Counted from the stretch's first letter, positions 51,701 through 61,636 are shown. The stretch is 64,000 nucleotides of DNA from Pseudomonas sp. CAN1 (GCF_030462585.1 NZ_JASMRU010000002.1:62001-126000), one strand, 5' to 3'. A program made the numbers and translations. The notes: generated from the sequence alone by a model not told the origin.

Positions 51701-52157
51701 GGCGGGTCTGCGCGGTGAGGATCTCGCTCTTGGCGTCGATCATCTCCTTCTGCCAGCCGGCGAGCAGGGTGGATTGCTCGTTGAGGAGCATTTCCAGCTG
51801 GGTGGCGTTGTAGCCGGCGTAGCGCTGGGTGGCGGGTTTGTCGGCGGTGCCCTTGAGGCGGACGAGCGCCTTCTGGTTTTCGCTGATCAGCTTGGGCGCA
51901 TCGGCCAGGCGGCCCTTGAGCTCGCTCAGCTGCTTTTCGCTGTCTTCCTTGGCGGCCAGCAGCTTGAGGGTGTTTTCCAGGCTGGCCTTGATCGGCTTGG
52001 CTTCGGCCTCGCTGAGTTTACGGTCGGCGAGGCCGTCGAGGTTCTGCTGCACCTTCTCGGCGCTGGGCACTGTGGTATCGGCGGCGAGCGCGGGCAGGCC
52101 GGTGAGGGAGCCGCCCAGGAGGACGACGGTCAGAAGGGTACGCAGCAGGAATGACAT
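48795..52157 (-). CDS. mscK: MscK/KefA-type mechanosensitive channel
   Basis: A 1120-aa large mechanosensitive channel of the MscS superfamily, counterpart of P. aeruginosa PA5022. It has a signal peptide (MSFLLRTLLTVVLLGGSLTG), a long periplasmic coiled-coil region (about 25-480), around ten membrane helices, and the MscS core near the C-terminus (GLGFGLQAIFSNFVSGLIIL, then FERPVRIGDVVTIG). It opens under membrane tension to release solutes; MscK types also sense external potassium. The ATG at 52157 is supported by the signal peptide. Confidence 0.93.
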   Translation of the reverse strand: MSFLLRTLLTVVLLGGSLTGLPALAADTTVPSAEKVQQNLDGLADRKLSEAEAKPIKASLENTLKLLAAKEDSEKQLSELKGRLADAPKLISENQKALVRLKGTADKPATQRYAGYNATQLEMLLNEQSTLLAGWQKEMIDAKSEILTAQTRPERAQADLSRNQSRLLDINTALKAGKEGAKPLADERRNELLAEQAALIAQNLLLRQQLAGNNLLLDLASSQRDLLAERIGREERETLELQAMISDKRREQSEKTVAQLSKDSSQAAGTDSLLSQQNAANLKLSDYLLRTTDRLNTLTRRNLEAKQQLDNLTQGEQALDEQINVLRGSLLLSKILYQQKQSLPVIKTDQDLADEIADLRLYQFELNQKRDEINNTQVYIDNQLAQQAQESVTPQLRHDLSELVDTRLELMERLNHELNALLNEAITLQLNQKQLKETSDSLRATLDEQMFWIPSNRPLDLSWFKMTPTLLHHQLAEVPWGSGVKELGEGLIDRPFLFLPLLLLVAALLWKRKFLYDKLESLNDDIGHFKRDSQAHTPLALLLAVLLALPGTLALAIAGLALLLDARGQNATLGSALLEMAQVWLVFYTAHRILRPGGIAERHFHWSQPQVVFLGKLMRRLGLVVMSLVAVVTVAEHSPASLADDVIGIAVVLFGYGAMTWLLAQLLFNSPSSERPSMIKMIVGLGFTALPVALFLAVGFGYYYTALKLTDRLIDTLFLLMFWMVVEATFVRGMGVAARRLAYQRALKNRQNAPKEGIEGTEVIEEPTLGIEQINEQSMRLIRLGLLIGFVVTLYWVWADLISVVSYLDNVTLYQYTSGTGDAASTTPISLSDFLMALVIAAVTVALARNLPGLLEVLVLQRLTLGQGSAYAITTLLSYTISGVGFVSALSTLGVSWDKLQWLVAALSVGLGFGLQAIFSNFVSGLIILFERPVRIGDVVTIGTLSGTVSRIRIRATTITDFDRKEIIVPNQTFITGQLVNWSLSDTVTRVTIKIGLAYESDLPLARKIMLDAAHANTRILRDPEPVLYFTMISASTFDYELRFHVRELGDRNPAVDETLTRIALAFREAGIDMAFNQVDVFLKNFQGQEAQVIVGQQQPAATPVKLPAAQNDKPSGDRA

Positions 52158-52241
52158 GGTCGCGTTCAGCGGCTCGTGCAAAAAAGTGGAGTGAGGGTAG
52201 TTCTGGCGGGCCGGCACCCGCAAGCGGGCGCCGGTGGGCGG

Positions 52242-53984
52242 TCAGAGGAAGAGTCCGGGACCGGGACGGCCTTCGGGGAATTTGACCCCGACCTTGCGGA
52301 TCTTGTTCCCGTCCAGGGCGGCTACGGTCCAGGTCAGGCCGTTCCATTCCACCTGGTCGCCGATGATCGCCTGGCCGCCGATTTCGTGGGCGATGAAGCG
52401 GCCCAGGTTCTGTTCGCCGTCGACGCCTTCGAGCTTCAGGCCATACAGCGAGGCCACGGCGGAGAGCTGGGCATCGCCTTCGAGGACGAAGTCGCCGAAG
52501 AAGCGCGCGCTGAGGCCGCGGTCCGGCGCCTGGCTGAACAGCTTGCCCAGCGGCGAGAGGTCATGCTCGTGGCCGATCACGCAGAGAATGTCATCGGCTT
52601 CGAGGATGGTACTGCCGGACGGGTGCAGCAGCTGGGTACCGCGGAACAGGGCGGCGATACGGGTGCCTTCGGGCATCTTCAGCTCGCGCAGGGCGGCGCC
52701 GATGCACCACTTTTCCTTGCTCAGGTGGTAGACGAACAGCTCCCACTCGCTGGTCGGGTGGACCTCAAGGCCGGCGCGGGAGATCGGCGCCGGGTCCGGC
52801 GGAACTACCACGCGCAGCAGCTTGGCGGCCCAGGGCAGGCTGGTGCCCTGCACCAGCAGCGAGACCAGCACGATGAAGAAGGCCACGTTGAAGAACAGCT
52901 GCGCGTTGGGCAGGCCGGCCATCAGCGGGAACACCGCGAGGATGATCGGTACCGCGCCGCGCAGGCCGACCCAGGCGATGAAGGCCTTCTCGCGGCCATG
53001 GAAGGCGCGGAACGGGAACAGGCCGACCAGCACCGACAGCGGGCGGGCGAAGAGGATCATCCACAGCGCCAGGCCCAGGGCGGGCAGGGCGATGGGCCAG
53101 AGATCGTGGGGCGTGACCAGCAGGCCCAGCACCAGGAACATGCCGATCTGCGCCAGCCAGGCCATGCCGTCGAGCATGTGCATGATGCCGTGGCGCGAGC
53201 GGATCGGCTGGTTGCCCAGCACCAGGCCGCACAGGTAGATGGCGAGGATGCCGCTGCCGTGCACGGCGTTGGCCAGGGCGAAGATCAGCAGGCCGCCGCT
53301 GATCGCCAGCAATGGGTAGAGGCCGTTGGCCAGATGGATGCGGTTGATCACCTGCAGCAGCAGCCAGCCGCCGGCCAGGCCGAGCACCGAGCCGATGCCG
53401 AACTCGCGCAGGAAGTGCCAGAGGAAGCTCCAGGACAGGCCGCTCTCGCCGTGGGCGAGCATGTCGATCAGGGTGACGGTGAGGAAAACCGCCATCGGGT
53501 CGTTGCTGCCCGATTCGATCTCCAGGGTGGCGGTGACCCGCTCGTTCAGGCCCTTGCCGCCGAGCAGCGAGAATACCGCGGCGGCATCGGTGGAGCCGAC
53601 GATGGCGCCGATCAGCAGGCCTTCCATCCAGCTCAGCTTGAACAGCCAGGCGGCGGCCACGCCGGTCAGCCCGGCGGTGATCAGCACTCCGGCGGTGGCC
53701 AGCGACAGCGCCGGCCACAGCGCCACGCGGAAGCTCGACACCCGCGTGCGCAAGCCGCCGTCCAGCAGGATCACTGCCAGCGCCAGGTTGCCCACCAGGT
53801 AGGCCATGGGGTAGTTGGAGAAGCCGATGCCGCCGGGGCCGTCGGTGCCCGCGATCATGCCCACGGCGAGGAAGATGACCAGGATCGGGATGCCCAGGCG
53901 CGAGGACAGCGAGCTGACCAGGATGCTCATGCCGATCAGCACAGCAGCGATCAGGAAATAGCTGTTGATGGCCACGGCATCCAA
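52242..53984 (-). CDS. nhaP2: Potassium/proton antiporter NhaP2 (CvrA)
   Basis: A 580-aa CPA1 antiporter with about twelve membrane helices (to about residue 395), then a TrkA_C-like domain and a small C-terminal CorC/HlyC-like domain. The ion-binding segment is [15 protein letters not shown], with the conserved Asn-Asp. E. coli CvrA/NhaP2 has the same layout and length and exports K+ in exchange for H+. It matches PA5021. It precedes mscK in the same direction, which suggests linked osmotic and potassium control. Confidence 0.93.
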   Translation of the reverse strand: MDAVAINSYFLIAAVLIGMSILVSSLSSRLGIPILVIFLAVGMIAGTDGPGGIGFSNYPMAYLVGNLALAVILLDGGLRTRVSSFRVALWPALSLATAGVLITAGLTGVAAAWLFKLSWMEGLLIGAIVGSTDAAAVFSLLGGKGLNERVTATLEIESGSNDPMAVFLTVTLIDMLAHGESGLSWSFLWHFLREFGIGSVLGLAGGWLLLQVINRIHLANGLYPLLAISGGLLIFALANAVHGSGILAIYLCGLVLGNQPIRSRHGIMHMLDGMAWLAQIGMFLVLGLLVTPHDLWPIALPALGLALWMILFARPLSVLVGLFPFRAFHGREKAFIAWVGLRGAVPIILAVFPLMAGLPNAQLFFNVAFFIVLVSLLVQGTSLPWAAKLLRVVVPPDPAPISRAGLEVHPTSEWELFVYHLSKEKWCIGAALRELKMPEGTRIAALFRGTQLLHPSGSTILEADDILCVIGHEHDLSPLGKLFSQAPDRGLSARFFGDFVLEGDAQLSAVASLYGLKLEGVDGEQNLGRFIAHEIGGQAIIGDQVEWNGLTWTVAALDGNKIRKVGVKFPEGRPGPGLFL

Positions 53985-54083
53985 GGTGTCGACCTCCTGG
54001 GGAATGGGGGAGTGGCGACGCTACGTGGGTTCAGGATGCAGGCCGCATGCCAATCGATTCTAACCTGCGGATTTGCAAGGCTG

Positions 54084-54740
54084 TCAAAGGTTTGTTGAGG
54101 GGCTTTCGGCGGCGGATTCGGGCCAGGCCGCGGAGGAGCTCCCGGCGGGCGCCAGGCCAAGGCTGGCGAGTTCGCCCGGCAGCCAGCCGGGTTTGCTGGT
54201 CAGCGCCCGGCTGACGTCGGCAAGGCAGGTCTGGCGGTCGCGCTCCAGGGTGTCGCTGGCTTTGCGCAGTTCCCCCGACAGGGCGTTGCGCGCACCCTCC
54301 TGGAGCGCGCGGACCTGGGTGTGCCAGAGGTGCCGCGCCGAGCTGCCGGCCGCTCCGCAACTGCCCAGCGGGTCGTAGTAGGACGAACCGAACTGGGCGT
54401 AGCCGGCATTCACCAGCGCATTGAAATAGCGGCCCTGGGCGATGATCGACTTGCTTTCGCCGCCACGCAGGACCGCGACGCCATTGGCCACGGCCTTGTC
54501 GATGCTGCCGAGGAAGTCGACGGCATGCTGCTGGGCTTCGGCGCTGGGGACGTCATAGATCGGGCTGGCGCTGGAGGCGATCGCCACGCTGCGCGGCAGG
54601 GCGCGGTCGGCCAGGTCGTCGAGCGGGTCTGAGCTGGAGAGCAGCATCGCGGCTCCCACTGCGGTGGCTATCAACAGCAACGGCAGCAACGGAAGGCTGC
54701 GTTGCAGGAGAGCGGGGAGAGCTGGGGAATAATTGGCCAT
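54084..54740 (-). CDS. Hypothetical single-helix envelope protein
   Basis: A 218-aa protein I do not recognise. It has one N-terminal membrane helix (LLPLLLIATAVGAAMLL), so it is probably anchored in the inner membrane with the rest in the periplasm. The soluble part is helical and Ala/Ser-rich, with two cysteines (GSCGAAG and QTCLADV). The frame has normal codon use for this genome. It lies between nhaP2 and the acyl-CoA dehydrogenase gene, where I recall no gene of this type in P. aeruginosa. Confidence 0.68.
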   Translation of the reverse strand: MANYSPALPALLQRSLPLLPLLLIATAVGAAMLLSSSDPLDDLADRALPRSVAIASSASPIYDVPSAEAQQHAVDFLGSIDKAVANGVAVLRGGESKSIIAQGRYFNALVNAGYAQFGSSYYDPLGSCGAAGSSARHLWHTQVRALQEGARNALSGELRKASDTLERDRQTCLADVSRALTSKPGWLPGELASLGLAPAGSSSAAWPESAAESPSTNL

Positions 54741-54893
54741 GGCGTCGGGAGGCAGAGGAGTGCGCGGGCGCCATTCAACGGCATGCGACGGGGGCCAGGT
54801 AGTCGGTCGGGGCGTCTATTTGTGTGGGAATATTCCTTCGGTTGCTGCCGCGGTGCTCTGTCTGCCTGTGGGATGCCTCCAGGCGCCGGGCAT

Positions 54894-54919
54894 AAAAAAG
54901 CCCCGGACGTGACCGGGGC
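54894..54919 (-). terminator. Intrinsic terminator of the acyl-CoA dehydrogenase gene
   Basis: On the minus strand GCCCCGG/CCGGGGC is followed by six T. It lies about 20 bases after the stop codon. Confidence 0.9.
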
Positions 54920-54938
54920 GCAAAGCTCATGCGGGGGC

Positions 54939-56741
54939 CTAGAACCAGGCGTCCCGCATGGTGAAACAGGTGTCGTCGCGGGCTTCGAGCAGCGTGAGGT
55001 CGTGGTGGCAGGACGGCACTTCCCAGGTCAGGAAGTAGCGCGCGGCCTGCAGCTTGCCGCGGTAGAAGTCAGCGTCCGAAGCATCTCCGCGCGCCAGGCC
55101 TTCCTCGGCGCGAATGGCCTGCTCCAGCCAGCGCCAGCCGATCACTGCGTGGCCGAACACCTTCAGGTACAGCGCCGAGTTGGCCAGCCCTTGCGCCACG
55201 CGGCCCTGCATCAGGTCGCCGAGCAGGCTCAGGGTGGTGGCCGACAGGCGCGCCATCAGTTGTTCCAGCGGTTCGCGCAGCTTGTCCAGCGACGAGTGTG
55301 CGCTGGCGCGCTCGCAGCACTGGTTGATCAGGCGGGTCAGCTGCTTGAGGCCGGCGCCATTGTTCTGCGCCAGCTTGCGGCCCAGCAGGTCCAGCGACTG
55401 GATGCCATGGGTGCCTTCGTGGATCGGGTTCAGGCGGTTGTCGCGGTAGTACTGCTCCACCGGGTATTCGCGGGTGTAACCGTGGCCGCCGAGGATCTGC
55501 ACCGCCAGTTCGTTGGCCTTGAGGCAGAAGTCCGAGGGCCAGGACTTGACGATCGGGGTGAGCAGGTCGAGCAGTTCGTGGGCCTGCTTGCGCTCCTCTT
55601 CGGTGGCCAGCGTCTCGCAGTCGTCCACCAGGCGCGCGGCGTACAGGCCGAGGTCGAAGGCGCCCTCGACGTAGGCCTTCTGGGTCAGCAGCATGCGCCG
55701 TACGTCGGTGTGCTCGATGATCGACACCGGCGCCGAGGTCGGGTCCTTGGCATCCACCGGGCGGCCCTGGGGGCGCTCGCGGGCGTATTCCAGGGAGTAC
55801 AGGTAGCCGGCATAGCCGAGCATGATGGCGCCCATGCCGACGCCGATACGTGCTTCGTTCATCATCTGGAACATGTAGGCCAGGCCGTGGTGCGGCTTGC
55901 CGACCAGGTAGCCGACACACTCGCCCTTGTCACCGAAGTTCAGCGCAGTGGAGGTGGTGCCGCGCCAGCCCATCTTGTGGAACAGGCCGGCCAGGGTCAC
56001 GTCGTTGCGCGCGCCGAGGGAGCCGTCGTCGTTGACCAGGAACTTCGGCACGATGAACAGGCTGATGCCTTTCACGCCGGGCGGGGCGTCCGGCAGCTTG
56101 GCCAGCACCATGTGCACGATGTTGTCCGACAGCGGGTGGTCGCCGCCGGAGATGAAGATCTTGTTGCCCTTGATCCGGTAGCTGCCGTCGCCGGCCGGTT
56201 CCGCGCGGGTGCGGATGTCGGCCAGGGACGAGCCGGCGTGGGGCTCGGTCAGGGCCATGGTGCCGAACCAGCGACCTTCGATCATCGGCTGCAGGAACAG
56301 GCGTTTCTGTTCTTCGCTGCCGAAGGTCTCGATCAGGTGGCTGGAACCCATGCTCAGCATCGGGTAGGACGAGGTGGCGATGTTGGCCGACTGGAAGTGC
56401 GCGAAGCAGGCGCGAGCGAGCAGGTGCGGCAACTGCATGCCGCCCTGTTCGAAGCTGCGCGAGGCGTTCTGGAAGCCGGCCTCATTGAAGGCATCCACCG
56501 CTGGCTTCACTTCCGGGATGAGCACCGCGCCGCCGTCGACGTATTGCGGTTCGTTCTCGTCGTTCTTGCGGTTGTGCGGGGCGAACAGCTCCTCGGCGAT
56601 GCCGCGGGCAGTGCCCAGGGCGGCGTCGAAGGTCTCGCGGTTGTGGTCGGCGAAGCGTTCGCGCTGGGTCAGGGCCTCGGCGTCGAGCACTTCGTAGAGT
56701 TCGAAAGCGAGGTTGCGGGAGCTGAGCAGGGTCTCGGACAT
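54939..56741 (-). CDS. Acyl-CoA dehydrogenase, long form
   Basis: A 600-aa flavin acyl-CoA dehydrogenase, counterpart of P. aeruginosa PA5020. The FAD/substrate segments [19 protein letters not shown] and [12 protein letters not shown] are present, as are [19 protein letters not shown] and [15 protein letters not shown], with the catalytic Glu in the latter. The 600-aa length with a C-terminal extension is typical of the dimeric long form found in Pseudomonas. The substrate chain length is not known. The ATG at 56741 ([19 protein letters not shown]) is the family start. Confidence 0.94.
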   Translation of the reverse strand: MSETLLSSRNLAFELYEVLDAEALTQRERFADHNRETFDAALGTARGIAEELFAPHNRKNDENEPQYVDGGAVLIPEVKPAVDAFNEAGFQNASRSFEQGGMQLPHLLARACFAHFQSANIATSSYPMLSMGSSHLIETFGSEEQKRLFLQPMIEGRWFGTMALTEPHAGSSLADIRTRAEPAGDGSYRIKGNKIFISGGDHPLSDNIVHMVLAKLPDAPPGVKGISLFIVPKFLVNDDGSLGARNDVTLAGLFHKMGWRGTTSTALNFGDKGECVGYLVGKPHHGLAYMFQMMNEARIGVGMGAIMLGYAGYLYSLEYARERPQGRPVDAKDPTSAPVSIIEHTDVRRMLLTQKAYVEGAFDLGLYAARLVDDCETLATEEERKQAHELLDLLTPIVKSWPSDFCLKANELAVQILGGHGYTREYPVEQYYRDNRLNPIHEGTHGIQSLDLLGRKLAQNNGAGLKQLTRLINQCCERASAHSSLDKLREPLEQLMARLSATTLSLLGDLMQGRVAQGLANSALYLKVFGHAVIGWRWLEQAIRAEEGLARGDASDADFYRGKLQAARYFLTWEVPSCHHDLTLLEARDDTCFTMRDAWF

Positions 56742-56919
56742 GGATCGACCTCCGTGGGAATCGGCGCAGTCTAGTCTGGTGAATGAAGCGCGCACAGAAT
56801 CATCCATGAGCGTGATAAAGGGCTAAAACGCCCGGCCTCCCGGCGGGCCCCGGCGACGGCGGACTCGCACCGCACCCGTCGCAGGACCTAAACTGCGCGC
56901 CTTGAGGAGTCCGCAATCC

Positions 56920-57756
56920 ATGAACTACCGCCACGCCTACCACGCCGGCAACCATGCCGACGTGCTGAAACATATCGTCCTTGCCCGCATCTTCGCGCTG
57001 ATGGCGCGCAAGGACACGCCCTTCGCCTACCTCGACAGCCATTCGGGCATCGGCCTGTACGACCTGCTGGGCGATGAGGCCAGCCGTACCGGCGAGTGGG
57101 AGTCGGGCATCGGCCGTCTGTACGAGCGCGATGACCTGCCGGAGCTGCTGCAGGATTATCTGGAGGTGGTCAGTGCGCTGAATCCCGACGGCGGCCTGGA
57201 GTTCTACCCCGGCTCGCCGGAGCTGGCGCGGCGCCTGACCCGCCCGCAGGACCGGGTGATGCTCAACGAACTGCACCCGGAAGACGGCCGCCTGCTCAAG
57301 GCCAACATGGCGGGCGAACGGCGCATCTCGGTGCACCAGGGCGACGGCTGGCTGCTGCCCCGCGCCTTCCTGCCCGTTGCCGAGAAACGCGGCGTGCTGC
57401 TGATCGACCCGCCCTTCGAGCAGCCCGACGACCTGGAGCGCTGCGTGACCGCGCTGGACGAGGCCATCGGCCGCATGCGCCAGACCGTGGTCGCCATCTG
57501 GTACCCGATCAAGGACCGCCGCCAGCTCAAGCGCTTCTATCAGCGCCTGGAGAAGAGCTCGGCGCCGAAGCTGTTGCGAGTGGAGCTGTGCGTGCACCCG
57601 GCTGACACGGCGGATCGCCTGAACGGTTCCGGGCTGGTCATCGCCAACCCGCCGTGGCCGCTGGACGAGGAACTGCGCGGCCTGTTGCCTTGGCTGGCCG
57701 AGACGCTGGCGCAAAGCGAAGGCAGCAGCCAGGTGGATTGGCTGATCGCCGAATGA
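56920..57756 (+). CDS. rlmJ: 23S rRNA (adenine2030-N6)-methyltransferase
   Basis: A 278-aa SAM-dependent enzyme that methylates A2030 of 23S rRNA. It starts MNYRHAYHAGNHADVLKHIV, the family signature; the catalytic DPPFE motif is in LLIDPPFEQPDD. The ATG at 56920 has GAGGAG upstream. It is divergent from the acyl-CoA dehydrogenase gene and ends in a strong terminator. Confidence 0.95.
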   Translation: MNYRHAYHAGNHADVLKHIVLARIFALMARKDTPFAYLDSHSGIGLYDLLGDEASRTGEWESGIGRLYERDDLPELLQDYLEVVSALNPDGGLEFYPGSPELARRLTRPQDRVMLNELHPEDGRLLKANMAGERRISVHQGDGWLLPRAFLPVAEKRGVLLIDPPFEQPDDLERCVTALDEAIGRMRQTVVAIWYPIKDRRQLKRFYQRLEKSSAPKLLRVELCVHPADTADRLNGSGLVIANPPWPLDEELRGLLPWLAETLAQSEGSSQVDWLIAE

Positions 57757-57786
57757 AAAAAGCCCCGGCAGTGCCGGGGCTTTTTT
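57756..57786 (+). terminator. Intrinsic terminator after rlmJ
   Basis: The stem GCCCCGGC/GCCGGGGC with A- and T-runs on its flanks begins at the rlmJ stop codon. Confidence 0.93.
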
Positions 57787-57817
57787 GTGGGGCGCAGGAA
57801 TGGCGTGGGGCTGGGCC

Positions 57818-57933
57818 GATCGCGGACGGAGTCCGCTCCTACGTCACCGGGTGGCACCGTGGTCCCTGTAGGAGCGAGCTTGCTCGCGAACAGCTTCACG
57901 GCGAGGCCGGTTCGCGAGCAAGCTCGCTCCTAC
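57818..57933. repeat. Cluster of three REP palindromes
   Basis: A variant unit (57818-57843, the inverted form of the one at 13810) is followed by an exact REP unit (57868-57890) and its exact reverse complement (57911-57933). They fill most of the gap between the rlmJ terminator and the msrA stop. Confidence 0.88.
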
Positions 57934-57943
57934 AAGAGCAGGT

Positions 57944-58591
57944 TCACGCCGGCATGCAGACGCCAGTGCCACCCAGGCCGCAGTAGCCGTTGGGGTTCTT
58001 CGCCAGGTACTGCTGGTGGTAGGCCTCGGCGTAGTAGAACGGCGGCACCTCGCGGATTTCCGTGGTGATCTCGCCGTAGCCCTTGGCGTTCAGTTCCTGC
58101 TGGAAGGCGGCGCGGCTGGCTTCGATGGCGGTCTTCTGCGCCTGGTCGAACCAGTAGATCGCCGAGCGGTACTGGGTGCCGGTGTCGTTGCCCTGGCGCA
58201 TGCCCTGGGTCGGGTCGTGGGATTCCCAGAACACCTTCAGCAGCGCTTCGATGCTGGTTTCACGCGGGTCGTAGACCACCAGCACGACTTCGCTGTGGCC
58301 GGTCAGGCCGGAGCAGACTTCGTCGTAGGTCGGGTTCGGCGTGAAGCCACCGGCGTAGCCCGCGGCAGTGACCCACACGCCCGGTTGCTGCCAGAAGCGC
58401 CGCTCGGCACCCCAGAAGCAGCCCAGGCCGACCACGATCTGCTGCAGGCCGGCGGGGAAGGGCGCGCTCAGCGGGCGGCCATTGACGTGATGCGCTTCGG
58501 GCACCGGCATCGGACTCTCGCGGCCGGGCAGGGCCTGGGCGGAGCTGGGCAGCTCCAGCTTGTGGACAAGTATTTGCGAGCGCAGGGTCAT
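57944..58591 (-). CDS. msrA: Peptide methionine sulfoxide reductase A
   Basis: A 215-aa MsrA, which reduces methionine S-sulfoxide in proteins. The catalytic Cys58 is in [13 protein letters not shown] and resolving cysteines are Cys204 and Cys212 near the C-terminus ([11 protein letters not shown]). The N-terminal 45 residues before the catalytic core are typical of the longer proteobacterial form. It matches PA5018. Confidence 0.95.
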   Translation of the reverse strand: MTLRSQILVHKLELPSSAQALPGRESPMPVPEAHHVNGRPLSAPFPAGLQQIVVGLGCFWGAERRFWQQPGVWVTAAGYAGGFTPNPTYDEVCSGLTGHSEVVLVVYDPRETSIEALLKVFWESHDPTQGMRQGNDTGTQYRSAIYWFDQAQKTAIEASRAAFQQELNAKGYGEITTEIREVPPFYYAEAYHQQYLAKNPNGYCGLGGTGVCMPA

Positions 58592-58723
58592 GGCATTCGT
58601 CTCCTCGAAATGGGGGCGGCAATAGACTCGGGTACTCGCCGAAGATTACAGCGTTTGTTTTGCTTTGCGGGATGTTTGCGCGTGCTCAAGGGCGTGGCTG
58701 CGGGCACGCCGCGCCAGGCCGGC

Positions 58724-61429
58724 TCAGTGCGGGCGGCAGGGGTAGCGTTGCAGGCTGGCGGAGAGGTCGTGGCTGGGGATCGGCTTGTCGAACAGGTAGC
58801 CCTGGCCGATGTCGCAGCGGTTGCGCCGCAGGAAGGCCAGCTGGGCGGCGGTCTCGACGCCTTCGGCGACCACTTGCAGCTTGAGGTTGTGGGCCATGGC
58901 GATCACCGCCGAGGTGATTTCCATGTCGTCCTGGTTGTCCGGGATGTCCTTGATGAAGCTGCGATCGATCTTGATCACGTCGATGGGGAATTTCTTCAGG
59001 TAGCTCAGCGACGAGTAGCCGGTGCCGAAGTCGTCCATGGCCATGGCCAGGGTCAGGCCGAGGTGCTTCAGGCGTTCGAGCTGCTGGCGGGTGTCGTCGG
59101 TGGCGTCCAGCAGCAGGCTTTCGGTGAGCTCCAGCTCCAGCTGGCCGGCGGGGATGCCTTCCTCGTGGAGGATCGCGGCGATGGAGCCGACCAGGTCCGG
59201 GTCGCTGAACTGCTTGGGCGACAGGTTGATCGCCATGTGCAGCTCGCCCAGGCCCTTGGCGGCCAGCTCGCGCACCTGGCGGCAGGCCTGGCGGATCACC
59301 CATTTGCCGATGGGGATGATCAGGCCGGTTTCCTCGGCGACGCTGATGAACTGGTCCGGGCGGATCATGCCCTTCTCCGGGTGCTGCCAGCGCAGCAGGG
59401 CCTCCAGGCCGAGCAGCGCGCCGCTGCGCAGGCACAGCTTGGGCTGGTAGTGCACCGCCAGTTCGTCCTGCACCAGCGCGCGGCGCAGGTTGCTCTCGAC
59501 GAACAGCTTGTAGCTGGCCTCGGCGGTCATCGCCTCGGTGAAGGTCTGTACCTGGTGCTTGCCGTTGGCCTTGGCCTTGTGCAGCGCGAGGCCGGCGTGC
59601 TTCATCAGGGTCTGCGGGTCCTGCCCGTGCTGTGGCGCGTAGGCGATGCCGATGGAGCCGGTGATGCTGATCAGCTGGTTGTCGACGAACAGCGGCTTGT
59701 CGAGCACCGAGAGGATCTGCGCGGCGACCTTCTCGCCACGGCCGGCCACGGATTCCTCCAGCAGCACGGCGAATTCGTTGCTGGCGAAGCGCGCCAGGGT
59801 GGCGCTGTCGCTCAGGCTGCTGCGCAGGCGCCGGGCGAGGTTGGACAGCAGCTTGTCGCCGGTCTGGTGGCCGAGGCTGTCGTTGATCCGCTTGAAGTTG
59901 TCGATGTCCACCAGCAGCAGGCTCAGCGAGTGCTGGCTGCCGGCCTGCAGGCGCTCTTCCAGGGCGTTGATGAAGAAGTGCCGGTTGGCCAGGCCCGTGA
60001 GGTTGTCACGGTAGGCGAGCTTCTCGATGTGCTGCTGGGCCAGCTTGCTCTGGGTGATGTCTTCGTAGATGCCGATGTAGTGGGTCAGCTCGCCCTGGTC
60101 GTCGTAGACCTTGGACAGCGACAGCTGGCCCCAGTAAGGCTCGAGGTTCTTGCGCCGGCTGCGGAACTCGCCCTGCCAGCTGTTCTGGGTGACCAGGGTG
60201 GAGCGCGCGTCGAACAGCAGCTCGCTGAGATTCGCCAGCGCCGGCAGCTCCGGCAAGCGGCGGCCGCGGACTTCGTCGGCGCCGTACTGGGTGATCGCGG
60301 TGAAGCTCGGGTTGACGTATTCCACCAGGCCGTCGCGGTCGATCAGCAGGAAGGCGCTGGCGCTCTGCTCGACGGCGCGCTGGAACAGGTGCAGGGCGCT
60401 GGAAACGTTGCGCCGCTCGTGGTTCATCAGCACCTGGGCGTACTGGTCGGCCAGTTCGCCGGCAAAGGCGATCTCGTCGCTCTGCCACATGCGTACTTCG
60501 CCGACATGCTCCAGGCAGAGCACGCCGACTACCTCGCCGCCGACGCGGATAGTGGCGTCGAGCATGGCGCTGATGCCCTGCGGGCGCAGATAGCGCGCCG
60601 CCAGTTCCTGGGTGCGCGGGTCCTGCTGGGCGTTGTGGGCGTCGATGGCGCGGCCGCTATGCACCGCGTCGATGTAGTTGGGGAAGTTGCTGGCGTCGAT
60701 GTCCTGGGGCTTTTCGTACTGGTCGGTGTCGCGACGGTAGACGGTGACCGCTTCCAGGCGATTGTCCGGGTGCAGGCGCCAGAGGCCGGCGCGGGCCACG
60801 TCGTAGGCCTCGCAGGCAGCCTGGGCGATCAGTTGGGCGGCTTCCAGCAGCGGGTCGCTGGACAGGTAGCGGTGCCGCGCCAGGCGCACGATGAGGTTCT
60901 GCTGGGTGCGCGAGCGCACCAGGTGCTGCAGGTGTTCGTCCTGGGAGCGCTGGTACATCTCCAGGGACATCTTCAGGCGGATGTTCTGCGCTTCGAGGTC
61001 GAGCAGGCGCGGGTCCAGCTCGGTGCTCTGCTCGTCACCCTCGGTCTGCAGCAGGTAGCCGTGGAGCAGCTGGCGGCCGTGCTGCTGGAAGGATTCGCCG
61101 ACTTCCAGCACGTCCAGCGTGCCGCGCGGCGAATGCAGCAGGTAGCGCACCCGGTAGCGGTTGTCCTTGAGCAGTTGCTGTTGCACTTGTTCGTGCAGGC
61201 GATGGCGCGCCTCGGGCTCCATCAGGCTGGCGTAGGGGGCGTCGAGGATGCCGCAGAGGTCCTGGGCCGGCACGCCGATCTGGCGTTCGCAGCCGGGGTC
61301 GAGGAACAGCAGGGTCCAGCTGGGTTCATTCAAGCGCTCGAAGCGCAGCATCCCGAGCCTCGAAGGGACGGGAAGCTGCGTGACAACCTCGGCCGCCTGA
61401 CGGCTGGCGGCATCGGGATGAGTCTTCAT
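58724..61429 (-). CDS. dipA: GAF-PAS-GGDEF-EAL cyclic-di-GMP phosphodiesterase DipA
   Basis: A 901-aa cytoplasmic signalling protein, counterpart of P. aeruginosa DipA (PA5017), which lowers c-di-GMP and supports biofilm dispersal. It has an N-terminal PAS-like region, a GAF domain (about 215-365), a PAS domain (about 375-495), a degenerate GGDEF domain in which the active motif reads ASNEF, and an EAL domain with GLEALLRW, NLSPKQFSD and DDFGTGYSSL. So cyclase activity is absent and phosphodiesterase activity likely. The segment before DDFGTG reads TLAMAM, two residues longer than I recall for the family. The ATG at 61429 matches the PAO1 start. Confidence 0.95.
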   Translation of the reverse strand: MKTHPDAASRQAAEVVTQLPVPSRLGMLRFERLNEPSWTLLFLDPGCERQIGVPAQDLCGILDAPYASLMEPEARHRLHEQVQQQLLKDNRYRVRYLLHSPRGTLDVLEVGESFQQHGRQLLHGYLLQTEGDEQSTELDPRLLDLEAQNIRLKMSLEMYQRSQDEHLQHLVRSRTQQNLIVRLARHRYLSSDPLLEAAQLIAQAACEAYDVARAGLWRLHPDNRLEAVTVYRRDTDQYEKPQDIDASNFPNYIDAVHSGRAIDAHNAQQDPRTQELAARYLRPQGISAMLDATIRVGGEVVGVLCLEHVGEVRMWQSDEIAFAGELADQYAQVLMNHERRNVSSALHLFQRAVEQSASAFLLIDRDGLVEYVNPSFTAITQYGADEVRGRRLPELPALANLSELLFDARSTLVTQNSWQGEFRSRRKNLEPYWGQLSLSKVYDDQGELTHYIGIYEDITQSKLAQQHIEKLAYRDNLTGLANRHFFINALEERLQAGSQHSLSLLLVDIDNFKRINDSLGHQTGDKLLSNLARRLRSSLSDSATLARFASNEFAVLLEESVAGRGEKVAAQILSVLDKPLFVDNQLISITGSIGIAYAPQHGQDPQTLMKHAGLALHKAKANGKHQVQTFTEAMTAEASYKLFVESNLRRALVQDELAVHYQPKLCLRSGALLGLEALLRWQHPEKGMIRPDQFISVAEETGLIIPIGKWVIRQACRQVRELAAKGLGELHMAINLSPKQFSDPDLVGSIAAILHEEGIPAGQLELELTESLLLDATDDTRQQLERLKHLGLTLAMAMDDFGTGYSSLSYLKKFPIDVIKIDRSFIKDIPDNQDDMEITSAVIAMAHNLKLQVVAEGVETAAQLAFLRRNRCDIGQGYLFDKPIPSHDLSASLQRYPCRPH

Positions 61430-61607
61430 GCGCGGTGGAATTCCAGGGTGCTGGACGAGGGACATGGCCTCGCCCGACTTCTATGGGCGTTGGCAAGAGT
61501 TGCATGAGGCACGGGGCCATGACAAGCCAGGACTGTATCGGCCGTCACACCGGGAAGTTGAACCCTGGCGCTCTGGATCGCGGACCGCTGGTCAGAAGTG
61601 GCCAGGC

Positions 61608-61636
61608 AAAAAGAAGCCCCGCCATCTGGCAGGGCT
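61608..61636 (-). terminator. Intrinsic terminator of aceEF
   Basis: On the minus strand the stem AGCCC-T-GCCA/TGGC-G-GGGCT is followed by TTCTTTTT. It lies 81-109 bases after the aceF stop. A second, stronger stem without a good T-run is at 61670-61692 (AAGGCCGGC/GCCGGCCTT). Confidence 0.75.

Noticed and set aside
48765-52154. An 1129-codon open frame on the plus strand opposite mscK
   Set aside because: It mirrors the mscK gene codon by codon and has Gln/Gly/Val bias; no family fits.
58016-61507. An 1163-codon open frame on the plus strand opposite dipA and msrA
   Set aside because: It is the antisense shadow of msrA and dipA, with biased composition.
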